Source: Pseudomonadota bacterium (lineage in GTDB: Bacteria; Pseudomonadota; Gammaproteobacteria; Steroidobacterales; Steroidobacteraceae). Taken from it: a DNA stretch of 64,000 nucleotides. The notes beneath the pieces are model-generated. The model searched no databases, was not told the DNA's origin, and saw only the letters and a program-made list of their open reading frames with translations. The stretch is from the NCBI GenBank assembly GCA_016703895.1, contig JADJBE010000026.1, forward strand, positions 186,001 to 250,000, given 5' to 3'. The position numbers were made by a program, and so were the translations under genes. Shown here piece by piece: positions 1-9,303 of the stretch; position 1 is the first letter of the stretch, and every line of letters starts with the position of its first letter.

Positions 1-1
1 C

Positions 2-2578
2 GAGCGGCTGCGAGTCGTACCGGGAAGTCCCACGACGACCATCGACGGACTGCTCCGTTGGGGTAATGGTCAGATGTCGATCAAGGGCGACGTAAAGACC
101 GCGGCCGAACCCCTCCTGGTCGACCTGAATGTTAGCTGGCGCGATCTCACGCTGCCGGCGGATCTCGCGGGACAGGTGTTGCAGAGCCGCGGCGACATTG
201 CAGTCAACGGCACTACTGAGTCGTATCGAGTTGTCGGCGACATCGCGCTCGGCCCACCCGGCCGTCTGGCCGATCTCGATGTCGCGCTGACTGGTTCGAT
301 GCAGGCAGTCGAGATCGAGCGGCTAGCCCTGATTCAGCCACAAGGACGATTGGAGGCCAGCGGTCGTGTTCGCTGGCAACCCGCGCTCGGTGGTCAAGTA
401 CAAGCCCGCCTACGCAAGTTCGAGCCGCGCGAGCTGGTCGCGCAATGGCGTGGTGGCCCGGTCGACGGCACGGTTGATCTGGCAGTGACAGCTGACAAAC
501 TGCTAACAGGTTCCGTGGACCTGCGAGCCAATGGCAGTCGCCTGGAGATGGCAAGTACTCGCGTGGCACTGGCCGCCGGCGACGCAATGGAGATCGCTGC
601 CGACGTCACTATTCCGTCACTCACGGCGTGGCTGCCGGACGCCGCTGGCAATGCGGCTGGCAAACTCACAGCGCGTGGTGTCTGGCCGAAATTTGATGTC
701 ACCGCGAACATACAGGCCGAGGAGCTCCGCGGGGTCGGCGTCGAATTGCAGGCAATCAATGCCCGGGCAACCGGAACGGTCAGTGATCGGGGCTTGAGCG
801 GCAGCATCGAGACGCTACGGATCGCGATCGACGATATCGGCGCATTCGAGTTGCGGCAGCCTGCTCGCATCGAGTATCTCGATCGTAACGGCAGCCTGTC
901 GCAAGCTTGTCTTGGCAACGATACGTTCGACGCCTGTCTAGCAGGCGAACTGCAAGCTTCGGGCGCAGCCCGTGCAAGCTACCAAGTCGAGCATCTACCG
1001 CTGGCACTGGTCCTTGCCTTCGCTTTGGAATCGCCACCGGTGTCGCTCCAGGGTGCGATCAACGGGACTGGAACGGTGCAGCGAAGCGCAACGGGCGAGC
1101 TCAGTGGCAAGGCACAGCTGCTCTCTGCGAGCGGCAAAGTGCTGCCATCGTCGCTGTCAGGACCAGACGTCACGCCGTTATTGGCCTATAGCGGCCTGAC
1201 CATCACCGGTGACTTTTCAGGTAAAACGGCGCAAGTTGCACTCGACGCAACGCTGGACGAGAGCGGCACACTCAGCGGCCGGCTCGCCGCTACCGGTATT
1301 GGCGAGGCGTCGACACCACTCGATGGTTCGCTCAGCGCTGACCTGCCGCAGCTCGCGGTACTCAGTACGCTCGCACCGCAGTTGGTAGACATACGTGGCA
1401 GCGCGACGCTGCAGGCTGCAATCGCCGGCACCTTGCAATCGCCTGACGTGTCAGGCCAGATCGACATCCGCAACTTTGCGGCGAATGTCCCGCGGCTGGG
1501 ACTTCAGTTGCGGAACGGGGAACTGCGCGTCAGTGGGCAAGTGGACGGCGCGCTGCTGGTCGTCGGCCGTGTGACATCAGGTGACGGCTTCGTGCAGGTC
1601 GACGGCACGACCTCACTCGCCGGCACCACTCGGATTGCCGTCACAGGCAAGGACTTTCTCGCCGCCGACATTCCCGGCGTGCGCGTCACCGCCACGCCCG
1701 ACCTCGTCTTACAACGCAATGATGAGCAGCTGTCTCTCGTTGGCTACGTGAAATTGCCGCGAGCAGATATCGATCTCGCCCGCCTGCCCCGCGGCACCCG
1801 ACCGCAGGCCGCATCCGATGATGTCGTCATCGTCGATGCGGTTGATCGAACCAGCGATACGGCGCGCAGCGCGCCCTTATCCGCAACCATCCGCGTCGAG
1901 TTTGGTGAGCAGGTCAGGCTCGCAGGCTATGGTCTCGACGCCAAGGTCGACGGCACTTTGATGGTACGCGAACGACCGGGCGTGACGACCACAGGGTCTG
2001 GCGAGGTGCGCGTCGCCGGCACTTACAAGGCGTACGGGCAGGCTCTGACCATCCGCCAGGGACAGTTGCTATACGCTGGCACACCGCTCGACAATCCGCG
2101 GCTGACAATCGTGGCCGCACGCCAGATCGGCACAGTGACCGCTGGCATCCGGGTCGCGGGTTCCGCCAAGAACCCGCAACTGTCCGTGTTCTCGGACCCT
2201 GCGATGGGCGAGGCCAATGCGCTGGCTTATCTGGTAGCGGGCAAGCCGCTCGAGCAGATTGGTGCCGGCGAAGGCGACGCCATGTCGGCTGCCGCACGGT
2301 CCCTCGGCGCGGCCGCCGGCGGGCTGCTCGCGAAGAACATCGGCAACCGTCTTGGCATCGACGAGGTGGGCGTCAGCGACAATGAGATGATCGGCGGTGC
2401 TGCTCTCACCGTCGGCCAGTACCTATCCCCGCGGCTGTACCTGAGCTACGGCGTCGGCCTGTTCGACCCTGGCAGAGTACTCACTTTGCGCTACCAACTG
2501 AGCGATGAGCTGTCACTCAAGGTCGAGCAGGGCAGCGAGCGCTCACGCGGCGGCGTTGAATACCGCGTCGAGAAATAG
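2..2578 (+). CDS. tamB: TamB, translocation and assembly module inner-membrane subunit (C-terminal part, 5' end outside window)
   Basis: This is the C-terminal 858 or so residues of a TamB/DUF490 protein, the long beta-strand-rich protein that spans the periplasm and works with TamA in lipid transport or outer-membrane protein assembly. The frame is open to the left edge without a stop, so the gene begins upstream; the first internal ATG at 74 is not the true start. The body shows repetitive amphipathic beta-strand sequence. The end has the family's conserved tail: a YLVAGKPL segment, a GGLLAKNIGNRLGIDEV segment, then LYLSYGVGLFDPG and a final E-rich stretch ending RGGVEYRVEK. It meets eptA tail to tail with one base between the stops. 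Confidence 0.93.
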   Translation, partial: ERLRVVPGSPTTTIDGLLRWGNGQMSIKGDVKTAAEPLLVDLNVSWRDLTLPADLAGQVLQSRGDIAVNGTTESYRVVGDIALGPPGRLADLDVALTGSMQAVEIERLALIQPQGRLEASGRVRWQPALGGQVQARLRKFEPRELVAQWRGGPVDGTVDLAVTADKLLTGSVDLRANGSRLEMASTRVALAAGDAMEIAADVTIPSLTAWLPDAAGNAAGKLTARGVWPKFDVTANIQAEELRGVGVELQAINARATGTVSDRGLSGSIETLRIAIDDIGAFELRQPARIEYLDRNGSLSQACLGNDTFDACLAGELQASGAARASYQVEHLPLALVLAFALESPPVSLQGAINGTGTVQRSATGELSGKAQLLSASGKVLPSSLSGPDVTPLLAYSGLTITGDFSGKTAQVALDATLDESGTLSGRLAATGIGEASTPLDGSLSADLPQLAVLSTLAPQLVDIRGSATLQAAIAGTLQSPDVSGQIDIRNFAANVPRLGLQLRNGELRVSGQVDGALLVVGRVTSGDGFVQVDGTTSLAGTTRIAVTGKDFLAADIPGVRVTATPDLVLQRNDEQLSLVGYVKLPRADIDLARLPRGTRPQAASDDVVIVDAVDRTSDTARSAPLSATIRVEFGEQVRLAGYGLDAKVDGTLMVRERPGVTTTGSGEVRVAGTYKAYGQALTIRQGQLLYAGTPLDNPRLTIVAARQIGTVTAGIRVAGSAKNPQLSVFSDPAMGEANALAYLVAGKPLEQIGAGEGDAMSAAARSLGAAAGGLLAKNIGNRLGIDEVGVSDNEMIGGAALTVGQYLSPRLYLSYGVGLFDPGRVLTLRYQLSDELSLKVEQGSERSRGGVEYRVEK

Positions 2579-2579
2579 A

Positions 2580-4205
2580 TCAGCGCGCGCGACAGCCGGC
2601 AAAGACATCCCGATCACGCGCGTAGACGCTCGTCTGCACATCGAGCACACCCAGCACAGAATGAAACAGGTTGTCGTGCGACGCCGGCTCGCGCGCACGC
2701 TGCGCCAGGCATGGGTAGTTGAGCCCGACGCGCTCGCGGAACCCCGTCGACGCCCAGAAGACCATCGGCACCTTCAGCTGCACCTGTGGGGCGATGGCGT
2801 AAGGCATACCATGCAGATAGAGCCCCTTCTCGCCTAACGACTCGCCGTGATCCGAGACAAACAGCATGGCGCTGTCGACGTTTGCAGTTTGCGCGGCGAG
2901 TATGTCGATCAACCGGGCGAGAACCTCGTCGGTATACAGAATGCCGTTGTCGTATGTGTTGACCACTTGCTCAGGCGTGCAGCGGCGCAACTCTGCTGTG
3001 TCGCAGGTCGGCTGAAAACGCTTCAGTCGATCGGGGAACCGCTCGAAATAGGCCGGGCCATGCTGGCCGAGCTGATGCATCACCAGCACCGTATTGCCGT
3101 GCGCATCGCGCAGCATGCCGTCGAGCCCATCGAGCAGGATTTCATCGAGGCAGTGCTTGGCGTCACACAGCTCCGGACGTGGCGTGTCGAGCATCAGCTG
3201 GTTCTCGATCTCTGCATTACTACAGACACCCTTGCAGCCAGACTGGTTCTCACGCCAGACGACTCTAAACCCCGCGTGCACCAGCACATCGAGCAGGCCT
3301 TCGGAGCCGCGAATCTGTTGCTCATCATAGTCGCGGCGCCCCCAGGGCGAGAACATGCACGGCAGCGAGATTTCCGTCGATGTGCCGCAGGCGGTGACAT
3401 CCTGAAAGGCTACGATATCGCGCGTCGCGAGCTCAGGATTCGTGTCGCGCTCGTAGCCGAGCAGCGAGAAGTTAGCCGCGCGCGCAGTTTCACCAATGAC
3501 CAGCACAAACACCATCGGGCGCTGCACTGCGTCAGGTGCAGTGAGCAGCCGCGCGTCTTCGCCCACCGTCGCACGCACGGTGGGAATGATCGAGGGTCTG
3601 GCCAGCAGGTTGTGCGCGAGACCATAGAACACATTGGCCGGTGTCGCCAGATACCGCAGACCCCGCTCATTGCGCATCAGTGACGTGAAGTCCCGGTTCA
3701 CCGGCAGGACCGCCACGACCGCCAGCAACAGGGCCACGGCAACACTACCAACTCGCCACGCCGCTGCTTTTCGCCAAGACCGAGGCTCGAGCCGCAACCA
3801 CCAGATCAGCCAGATGATGGGGACAGCCGGCAGCACAATTGCGAGCAACGGTCGCCAGCCCAAGAGCTCGGACGCTTCGCGGGTGTCGGTATTGAGCACG
3901 TTCTGCATCATCGTCGCGTCGATGAGTACGCGGTAACTCACGATGTAATACTGCGCCGCCATCGCGACCAGCACGCAGACAGTCAGCCAGACCCGCACCG
4001 TACGGCCGGTGGCCGGCAGAACAAACAGGATGTAGTGGATGGCGAGCAGCAGCACGCCGAGCGCGAGCGCGAACAGCCAGGCGCCGGCTTCATTCGGGCT
4101 ACGACCCGCGAGCGCGCCGGCCCACCAGCCACGGTTGGCGAACAGCACGACGTAGGCCGCGACCAACAAAACCAGGGATTCGACACGGACGGTACGTTTG
4201 AGCAT
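2580..4205 (-). CDS. eptA: Lipid A phosphoethanolamine transferase (EptA/MCR family)
   Basis: A 541-residue inner-membrane enzyme of the EptA/MCR family, which moves phosphoethanolamine from phosphatidylethanolamine to lipid A on the periplasmic face. About five hydrophobic helices fill residues 10-170 (DUF1705), followed by a sulfatase-type catalytic domain. I can see the metal and nucleophile motifs: GET near residue 240, CGTST at 273-277 with Thr277 as the expected nucleophile, the paired cysteines C273 and C283, and SDHGES with D452 and H453. Length is normal for the family. In relatives this modification lowers polymyxin binding, but this looks like an ordinary chromosomal EptA and nothing nearby suggests mobility or a PmrAB-type regulator. 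Start is the ATG at 4205. Confidence 0.93.
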   Translation of the reverse strand: MLKRTVRVESLVLLVAAYVVLFANRGWWAGALAGRSPNEAGAWLFALALGVLLLAIHYILFVLPATGRTVRVWLTVCVLVAMAAQYYIVSYRVLIDATMMQNVLNTDTREASELLGWRPLLAIVLPAVPIIWLIWWLRLEPRSWRKAAAWRVGSVAVALLLAVVAVLPVNRDFTSLMRNERGLRYLATPANVFYGLAHNLLARPSIIPTVRATVGEDARLLTAPDAVQRPMVFVLVIGETARAANFSLLGYERDTNPELATRDIVAFQDVTACGTSTEISLPCMFSPWGRRDYDEQQIRGSEGLLDVLVHAGFRVVWRENQSGCKGVCSNAEIENQLMLDTPRPELCDAKHCLDEILLDGLDGMLRDAHGNTVLVMHQLGQHGPAYFERFPDRLKRFQPTCDTAELRRCTPEQVVNTYDNGILYTDEVLARLIDILAAQTANVDSAMLFVSDHGESLGEKGLYLHGMPYAIAPQVQLKVPMVFWASTGFRERVGLNYPCLAQRAREPASHDNLFHSVLGVLDVQTSVYARDRDVFAGCRAR

Positions 4206-4250
4206 CGGCGTTAGACGGTGCGACAGCCAAAAATCAGTCGCGCATTCTAC

Positions 4251-5699
4251 TCACGGATCGAGACGGGTGCCGGTCCGCAGCATGTTGAAGCGGGTGTTGT
4301 CGGCTGGCGTGCCGGCGACCACCTCATTCAGAATGACTCCGCCGAGCCCGGCCGCACCGCGCGCCCAGGTGCAAGCGCCACCGAACCGGCCGGCCCGCGT
4401 CGGTAAACCTTGGATTGCAACCGGGTTACCCCCGTCGAGATGCAATGTGCCCGCCACCTCGTCAGCAAACGGGAACACCACACAGCCCGCGTAGGTCCCC
4501 GCGCCGACCGCGGGCGTGACGATCAACACCGGAGCGCTGTCGGCGTTGGCCACGAGCGCTGGCGCGGTGTAAAAGCTTGCGCCCAGCGGTGCGGCGGCGC
4601 TGGCTTGCAACACGGTGCGGACGTAACTCAGCGTTGACAGCCGATCGGTCGTCCGGAGCAACACAATCTTCTGCGGATTGACGCCGCCAGAACCTGCGGA
4701 CGGGCAGGCAAAGACAAAGTCGATCGTACTGCCGCGCACCACGGCCGACCCTTCAGCCACGACCAGGCAATTGGCCAGATCGCCGTTGAGCGAGTTGACG
4801 ACGTGGCGCGCGGTTAGCTCCGGTGGCGTCAGATTCCAGCCGATCAGCGGGGTTTCCGTCGACCAGGGGCCCGCCGGATCCGCCGCCGTCCACATCACGA
4901 TTGCGCCAAGGTAGTAACGTGTGGGCTCTGCGCTGGGCGGATAGAGAAAATACTTGTGCGCAAACAGTTTGTAGCGCTGCGAGGTAGCCGGATCGCCGGC
5001 ATCATCGATGAGCCAACTCGTCTCGTAGACCCAGCGGCCAATGCAGGTAGCCGCATTGCAAGTCGAGCGCGCCGGGTCGGTATCCGTAACCGTGGCCGCT
5101 GCGGGCACACCAACACTAACGACTTTGGCGAACGTGGCGCCATTGTCAGTACTGCGTGCAAGACTGATGCCGACGTCCTGCACAAGCTGGCTCTGCGCAT
5201 TGCGTCGGTAATCGACGCCGGAGTAAGCCATCCACAACTCGTTAGCGCCGGTGCGCAGCAGCGACGGGTCGAATATGCCGCTGCTACTGGTATCGCCGGC
5301 GATTGTCAGCGCCTGGTACTGACCAACGTCGGTCGTGCGCGGTGTGAGCGCGGCGGACTGCGCGGCTGGGCCACTCCCCACCCGATTGCGTGCGCGCACG
5401 CTCGCTGTATAGGCCGTGCCGTTGGCGAGACCACGGATGAGCGCACGACGCCCGACGATTTCGATCCGCACGCCGCTCGGTTGCGGCGTCAGCGTGATGT
5501 CGTAGCCGTCTACCGTGGCACCACCATCGTCGGCAACGGCAGCCCAGCCGAGACTGACGGCGCCGTCGCCCACGTTCGCGGTCAGCGCAACCGGCGCGCT
5601 CGGCGGCGTGACCGCAGCGAGCATCGGCCCACCGCCGTTGCCGCCACCACCACAGGCACACAGGAGCAAGGCTAGCAATAGCCCGCCGCTGCGTTTCAT
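4251..5699 (-). CDS. Lipoprotein with fibronectin type III domain and sialidase-like repeats
   Basis: A 482-residue predicted lipoprotein. The N-terminus is a short hydrophobic signal ending in a lipobox-like LCAC followed by a Gly-rich linker. Residues about 33-120 form a fibronectin type III domain (GYDITL, NGTAYTASVRARN). The rest has bladed-propeller character, with FDPSLLRTGANELWMAYSG and a later second Asp/Trp-rich blade reminiscent of sialidase or exo-glycosidase folds. I cannot assign a substrate. Its ATG overlaps the TGA of the MmgE/PrpD gene as ATGA, so the two should be translationally coupled, which is an odd pairing of an exported and a cytoplasmic protein. Confidence 0.75.
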   Translation of the reverse strand: MKRSGGLLLALLLCACGGGGNGGGPMLAAVTPPSAPVALTANVGDGAVSLGWAAVADDGGATVDGYDITLTPQPSGVRIEIVGRRALIRGLANGTAYTASVRARNRVGSGPAAQSAALTPRTTDVGQYQALTIAGDTSSSGIFDPSLLRTGANELWMAYSGVDYRRNAQSQLVQDVGISLARSTDNGATFAKVVSVGVPAAATVTDTDPARSTCNAATCIGRWVYETSWLIDDAGDPATSQRYKLFAHKYFLYPPSAEPTRYYLGAIVMWTAADPAGPWSTETPLIGWNLTPPELTARHVVNSLNGDLANCLVVAEGSAVVRGSTIDFVFACPSAGSGGVNPQKIVLLRTTDRLSTLSYVRTVLQASAAAPLGASFYTAPALVANADSAPVLIVTPAVGAGTYAGCVVFPFADEVAGTLHLDGGNPVAIQGLPTRAGRFGGACTWARGAAGLGGVILNEVVAGTPADNTRFNMLRTGTRLDP

Positions 5700-7087
5700 C
5701 TTGATCGTCTCGCAGGTACTAACAGCCGTGCCAGCACGGTGACGTCGGCAAGCTTGTCGAGTCGCTCCACTGTGTCGGCGATCTGCCCGACACGACTCAC
5801 CGGTAATAGCCCGTCCGACATCGCCTCGAGTTTGGCGACCACTTGTTGATAGCCATATTTCGGTTTGTCGTCGGGGAAGGTTGCCGCCTGCTCAACCCGC
5901 TTGCCATTTTTGAGCGTGATCTCGACCCGGGTGCGCATGATGTTGCGCTTGAACCAGTCGAAATCCATCTGTGGATCTTCGATGCACTCGATCCGCTTCA
6001 TCATGGCACGCACGGGCGCACTCTTGATCTTGCGCTCCGCATAGAGCGCCGGTGTGAGCGGCTCGCGCAGCAAGGTGGTGGCAACGGCATAAGGCAGTGA
6101 GAACTGCGCATCGACCGCGCCCCGCGGGTCGTAATCGGCTATTCGCGTGACGCCGACGTTCCAGACACGCACCTTGGCGACATCGCTAGCCTTGATCGCA
6201 TGCTGCTCGATGAGCTTCTGCAACGCGACAAACGGCGGATGACTCCAGGCGATCGACGGATGCAGCTTGAAGTCGGTGCCGAGTATCAACCACTCACGCC
6301 CCAAGCCCTGGGTCATCTTCTTGAAGTCGCATTGGTCGGAGCCCGCCATGATCCAGAAGCCTTCCTTACCGTCGAGTATGCCGTGACCCCCGCGAAAACC
6401 TGCTTTCGCCGACAGCGCGCCCATCACGCCCGCCATCGACATCCAACCCCAGCCCAGCTTCGCTTCGCGCATCGGCCGGGTCTCATCGACAATACCGAAG
6501 TACTTGTAGGCCGAGGGTACCGGCGCATAGGTGCCCGTGACACCCATCGCCGCATCCATTTGCACGGGCGTGAGCTTGAGCAGGTTGCCAGCCGCTGCGC
6601 AGGCAGCGAACGGCGTGTACTGCTGACCCCACACTTGTGCGCCACGCTCAGGCGAGGGCTGCATCGCCCAGCCAATCCGCGTGCCGACTTCATAACCGGC
6701 CACGACACTCGCGAGCATCGACTTGCCTGACGCACCGAGTGACTCACTGACGGCTAACACCGCCGGGACAACGATCGGGCCAGCGTGTATCACGTACTGG
6801 CAAACGTCTTCGTAGTCGAGCGCAAACGCCAGACCGCCGTTGGCGTAGGCCGCCATCGGTCGCGACACGCGCGCCCCGTCGCCGATCAATGTGGCCTCTT
6901 TGACACCGCCGCCCGTGTCTTTTGCGAGCTGGGTATGGAGCCGCCCGATGCGAGTCTGCGCACCACCGAGAGCCGCGGCCAGGATATTGAGGACGGCGAT
7001 CTTGGCCGCCGCTACGGCTTCAGAGGGCAGTTTCTGGAAGCGAACGTCCGTTGCGAACGTCGCGAGCTGTCGAGTTACCGATGCCAT
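5696..7087 (-). CDS. MmgE/PrpD family protein
   Basis: A 463-residue member of the MmgE/PrpD family, which includes 2-methylcitrate dehydratase, iminodisuccinate epimerase and cis-aconitate decarboxylase; the substrate cannot be told from sequence. Family landmarks seen are the helical N-terminus (AKIAVLNILAAALGG), a middle segment with LDYEDVCQYVIHAGP, and AGYEVGTRIGWAM. I chose the ATG at 7087 because a GGAGAG box sits just upstream and the protein then starts MASVTRQ; the ATG at 7126 would add 13 unlikely residues. There is no prpB/prpC nearby, so propionate catabolism is not supported. The downstream FN3 lipoprotein overlaps by four bases. Confidence 0.85.
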   Translation of the reverse strand: MASVTRQLATFATDVRFQKLPSEAVAAAKIAVLNILAAALGGAQTRIGRLHTQLAKDTGGGVKEATLIGDGARVSRPMAAYANGGLAFALDYEDVCQYVIHAGPIVVPAVLAVSESLGASGKSMLASVVAGYEVGTRIGWAMQPSPERGAQVWGQQYTPFAACAAAGNLLKLTPVQMDAAMGVTGTYAPVPSAYKYFGIVDETRPMREAKLGWGWMSMAGVMGALSAKAGFRGGHGILDGKEGFWIMAGSDQCDFKKMTQGLGREWLILGTDFKLHPSIAWSHPPFVALQKLIEQHAIKASDVAKVRVWNVGVTRIADYDPRGAVDAQFSLPYAVATTLLREPLTPALYAERKIKSAPVRAMMKRIECIEDPQMDFDWFKRNIMRTRVEITLKNGKRVEQAATFPDDKPKYGYQQVVAKLEAMSDGLLPVSRVGQIADTVERLDKLADVTVLARLLVPARRSR

Positions 7088-7136
7088 GATCTCTCCGCGC
7101 AGGGGCGGACATACGCCCAGCGCCAATCATGCACCT

Positions 7137-7445
7137 TTAGAACTTGCTGCGGTACTTCAGGATGATCGCTTCGTCATCGCGATCCATATCCACGCTGAAG
7201 CCAGGCCGCGCCGATTCGAGCCACAGCGCAGACGACAGCCAGCGCAGGTGCGGCGGAACCTTGCCGGCTATCGCAACGCGGTGTTGCAGCTCCTGGTCGC
7301 GATCGCGGCGAATCCACCGCAGCGCCAGCGGTGTCGCCTGAGTAGTTAGCTTGACTTTGCCTGGTTCACGCGCCGACACCGCAGTCGAAGCGGCGATGGA
7401 TAGCAGCAATGCTGCGACACACAAGCGAGAAATCCGCAACGCCAT
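7137..7445 (-). CDS. Small exported protein of unknown function
   Basis: A 102-residue protein that I do not recognise. From the ATG at 7445 it starts MALRISRLCVAALLLSIAAS, a good Sec signal peptide with likely cleavage after VSA near residue 25. The longer frame reaching 7685 would add 80 Arg/Pro-rich residues overlapping the divergent thioesterase and is not credible. The mature part is basic, contains WIRRDRDQELQHRVA and ends DDEAIILKYRSKF. It sits 50 bases upstream of the MmgE/PrpD gene on the same strand and could be the first gene of that operon. Confidence 0.6.
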   Translation of the reverse strand: MALRISRLCVAALLLSIAASTAVSAREPGKVKLTTQATPLALRWIRRDRDQELQHRVAIAGKVPPHLRWLSSALWLESARPGFSVDMDRDDEAIILKYRSKF

Positions 7446-7570
7446 GAGCGGCACGGTAATCCTTGCCACCTCGCCTGCCTGCGACGGAACGCGCAGTTCT
7501 GGTCGCACCGTTCGGACAACATGGCGCGTGCGAAGATCAGTCACCACATAACGTGTCGAACAGGCACAAT

Positions 7571-8389
7571 ATGTCCGTGCTAAATGACTACACCTGGCTG
7601 AATGAGACAACGCTGGTGGCCGCCATGGACCCGGCGGTCGCAGCATTTTCGGGTGCCTTCGGTGGTTGGGTCGCCGCACACGCACTGCTTGCCGCCCAAA
7701 AGGCCGCTAACGACCCGGAAGCGCTGCCGCTGTCGCTCAGCATCGACTTCCTGCGTGCGATCGGACCCGGTGACGTTGTCTCGACTGGCGAGCTCGTACA
7801 CAGCACGCGGTCGTTGCGTTTCGTGCAAGTGGCGACGGCGCAAACAGAGGGCGACTGTGCCCACACCTCAGCGATCTTCGCGCGCCGCCGGGCAACCGAC
7901 GACATCGCCTCAGCGACCATGCCGGCGTGCGCACCGCCCGAAGATCTGCAACCAATTCCGCGAGACGTTGCCCCGGTCACCTGGATCGACAGTTTCGACT
8001 TGCGTATGGCCACTGGCGCCGTCGGCGAACGCAGCACCGGCATGCGCTCCCTAACCTGGACACGGTTCAAGGACGAGCGGGCGCTGGATTACGCTGGGCT
8101 GCTCGCGATTGCCGATACGCCGCTGCCGCGCATCTCCATGCACTATGCAGAGCTGTCGAAGATCTCGACGATCACCATGTCCGTCCATTTCCACGCTGAT
8201 GAGGCGGACCTCGCGCGCGTCCGCCAGGACTTCGTGCTGGTCGAAGCCAGTAACCAAAGCGCGCGCAATGGCTACTACGACCAGCTCACCCGCGTCTGGT
8301 CGCGCTCGCGCCGGTTACTGGTCAGTTCCACGCAGATGGTCTGGTTCAATGTCCCGCCCGGCGCCCCGCTCGGCCGCCAGCACACCTGA
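7571..8389 (+). CDS. Acyl-CoA thioesterase-like protein (TesB-type double hotdog)
   Basis: A 272-residue TesB-like thioesterase with two tandem hotdog domains. The first domain has the characteristic GAFGGWVAAHALLAA helix near residues 25-42 and SIDFLRAIGPGD; the second covers about residues 130-270. Such proteins hydrolyse acyl-CoA esters in the cytoplasm; the substrate range is not predictable here. I start it at the ATG at 7571 (MSVLNDYTWL) because the longer frame from 7463 adds a low-complexity leader overlapping the divergent gene. It is followed convergently by the PlsC-like acyltransferase after 15 bases. Confidence 0.82.
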   Translation: MSVLNDYTWLNETTLVAAMDPAVAAFSGAFGGWVAAHALLAAQKAANDPEALPLSLSIDFLRAIGPGDVVSTGELVHSTRSLRFVQVATAQTEGDCAHTSAIFARRRATDDIASATMPACAPPEDLQPIPRDVAPVTWIDSFDLRMATGAVGERSTGMRSLTWTRFKDERALDYAGLLAIADTPLPRISMHYAELSKISTITMSVHFHADEADLARVRQDFVLVEASNQSARNGYYDQLTRVWSRSRRLLVSSTQMVWFNVPPGAPLGRQHT

Positions 8390-8404
8390 TCGGGCTCGCG
8401 AAGA

Positions 8405-9265
8405 CTATCGGCGGCCGACGTGCCGACGGTGGCGCGCAACTTGCTGGCGCAGCGCCGGAAACGCCGGGTCGATTTCAAAAGAGTAGCCATCCCAATAGCC
8501 GTCACGCTCGGGCACATAGCGCCTGGGTCGCACCCGGCCGCTGCTGAGTGCCACACGCTTCATGGCAGACTCGACCCGGCCCCGCAGCTCGCCAGTTTCG
8601 AGAGCAGCGACTTCGGTGCTACTAACTGGCGGCAGTACGACCATCCGCGCCTTGATGCCATAGCGCAGCACCGGCGAAAAGGGATGCTCCCAGATGCGGT
8701 GAGTACCAACGATCACCACCGGCAACAGCGGCACACGCATCGACTGCGCGAGCCGAAATGCGCCGTCCCGAAAGGCAGACTCGACGCCGAGTACTGTGCC
8801 TTGCGGGAAAACTGCAAAATGCTCGCCGTTCGAGATCGACTCGCGCGCCGCACGCAGCATGGTCCGATAAGCCGCGCCACCACGCTCAGGGTTCACCTCG
8901 GTATGGCGCATGCGGTGTAGTGCGCTACCAACCAGAGGCCAGCGGAAAATTTCGTTCCGCACCACGAAGCGCAGCGGCAACCCGAGCTGCAGCAGACACA
9001 GTCCGTCCGCCAGGCTCTCATGCAAACTCACGATCACGTGGGGCTCCTGCGGCAAGTGATCCATACCGTCGATCTGCAGTTCGACTGCCAGGTGTTTGAG
9101 CAACCTGGCCGCCGCGGCTCGCTGCAGTTGGTAGCGCGTTAGCGCATCAGCACCAGGGATTGTCCGAGCCAGCGAACCGAGCGCACTGGACAACAGCCAC
9201 CGACCAGACTGCGAAAACTTGGCGCGCTGTACCAATCCTTCAGGCTTGAACGACGGACCACTCAC
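8405..9265 (-). CDS. 1-acyl-sn-glycerol-3-phosphate acyltransferase-like protein (PlsC family)
   Basis: A PlsC-type membrane-associated acyltransferase of about 286 residues. The HX4D catalytic motif is present as HESLAD. The second motif, usually FPEGTR, reads FPQGTV, so the conserved Glu and Arg are both replaced and substrate specificity may differ. Domain order is a short N-terminal leader, then the acyltransferase domain, then a variable C-terminal tail rich in Arg. I prefer the GTG at 9265; the ATG at 9433 would run across the start of the divergent membrane protein gene. It could be a lysophospholipid, ornithine-lipid or olefinic-lipid acyltransferase. Confidence 0.78.
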   Translation of the reverse strand: MSGPSFKPEGLVQRAKFSQSGRWLLSSALGSLARTIPGADALTRYQLQRAAAARLLKHLAVELQIDGMDHLPQEPHVIVSLHESLADGLCLLQLGLPLRFVVRNEIFRWPLVGSALHRMRHTEVNPERGGAAYRTMLRAARESISNGEHFAVFPQGTVLGVESAFRDGAFRLAQSMRVPLLPVVIVGTHRIWEHPFSPVLRYGIKARMVVLPPVSSTEVAALETGELRGRVESAMKRVALSSGRVRPRRYVPERDGYWDGYSFEIDPAFPALRQQVARHRRHVGRR

Positions 9266-9303
9266 CCAAGCGAGTGTAACGCCGCTAAACTGGCCATGCA
9301 GCC

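Noticed and set aside
2847..3683. 278-codon plus-strand frame opposite eptA
   Set aside because: It is the antisense of a clear sulfatase-fold gene and has no protein texture, signal or ribosome site.
2580..4205. Acquired mcr-type resistance gene
   Set aside because: No mobile element or composition change surrounds it; it looks like a native chromosomal eptA next to tamB.
4956..5675. 239-codon plus-strand frame opposite the FN3 lipoprotein
   Set aside because: Arg/Ala-rich shadow of a GC-rich gene without motifs.
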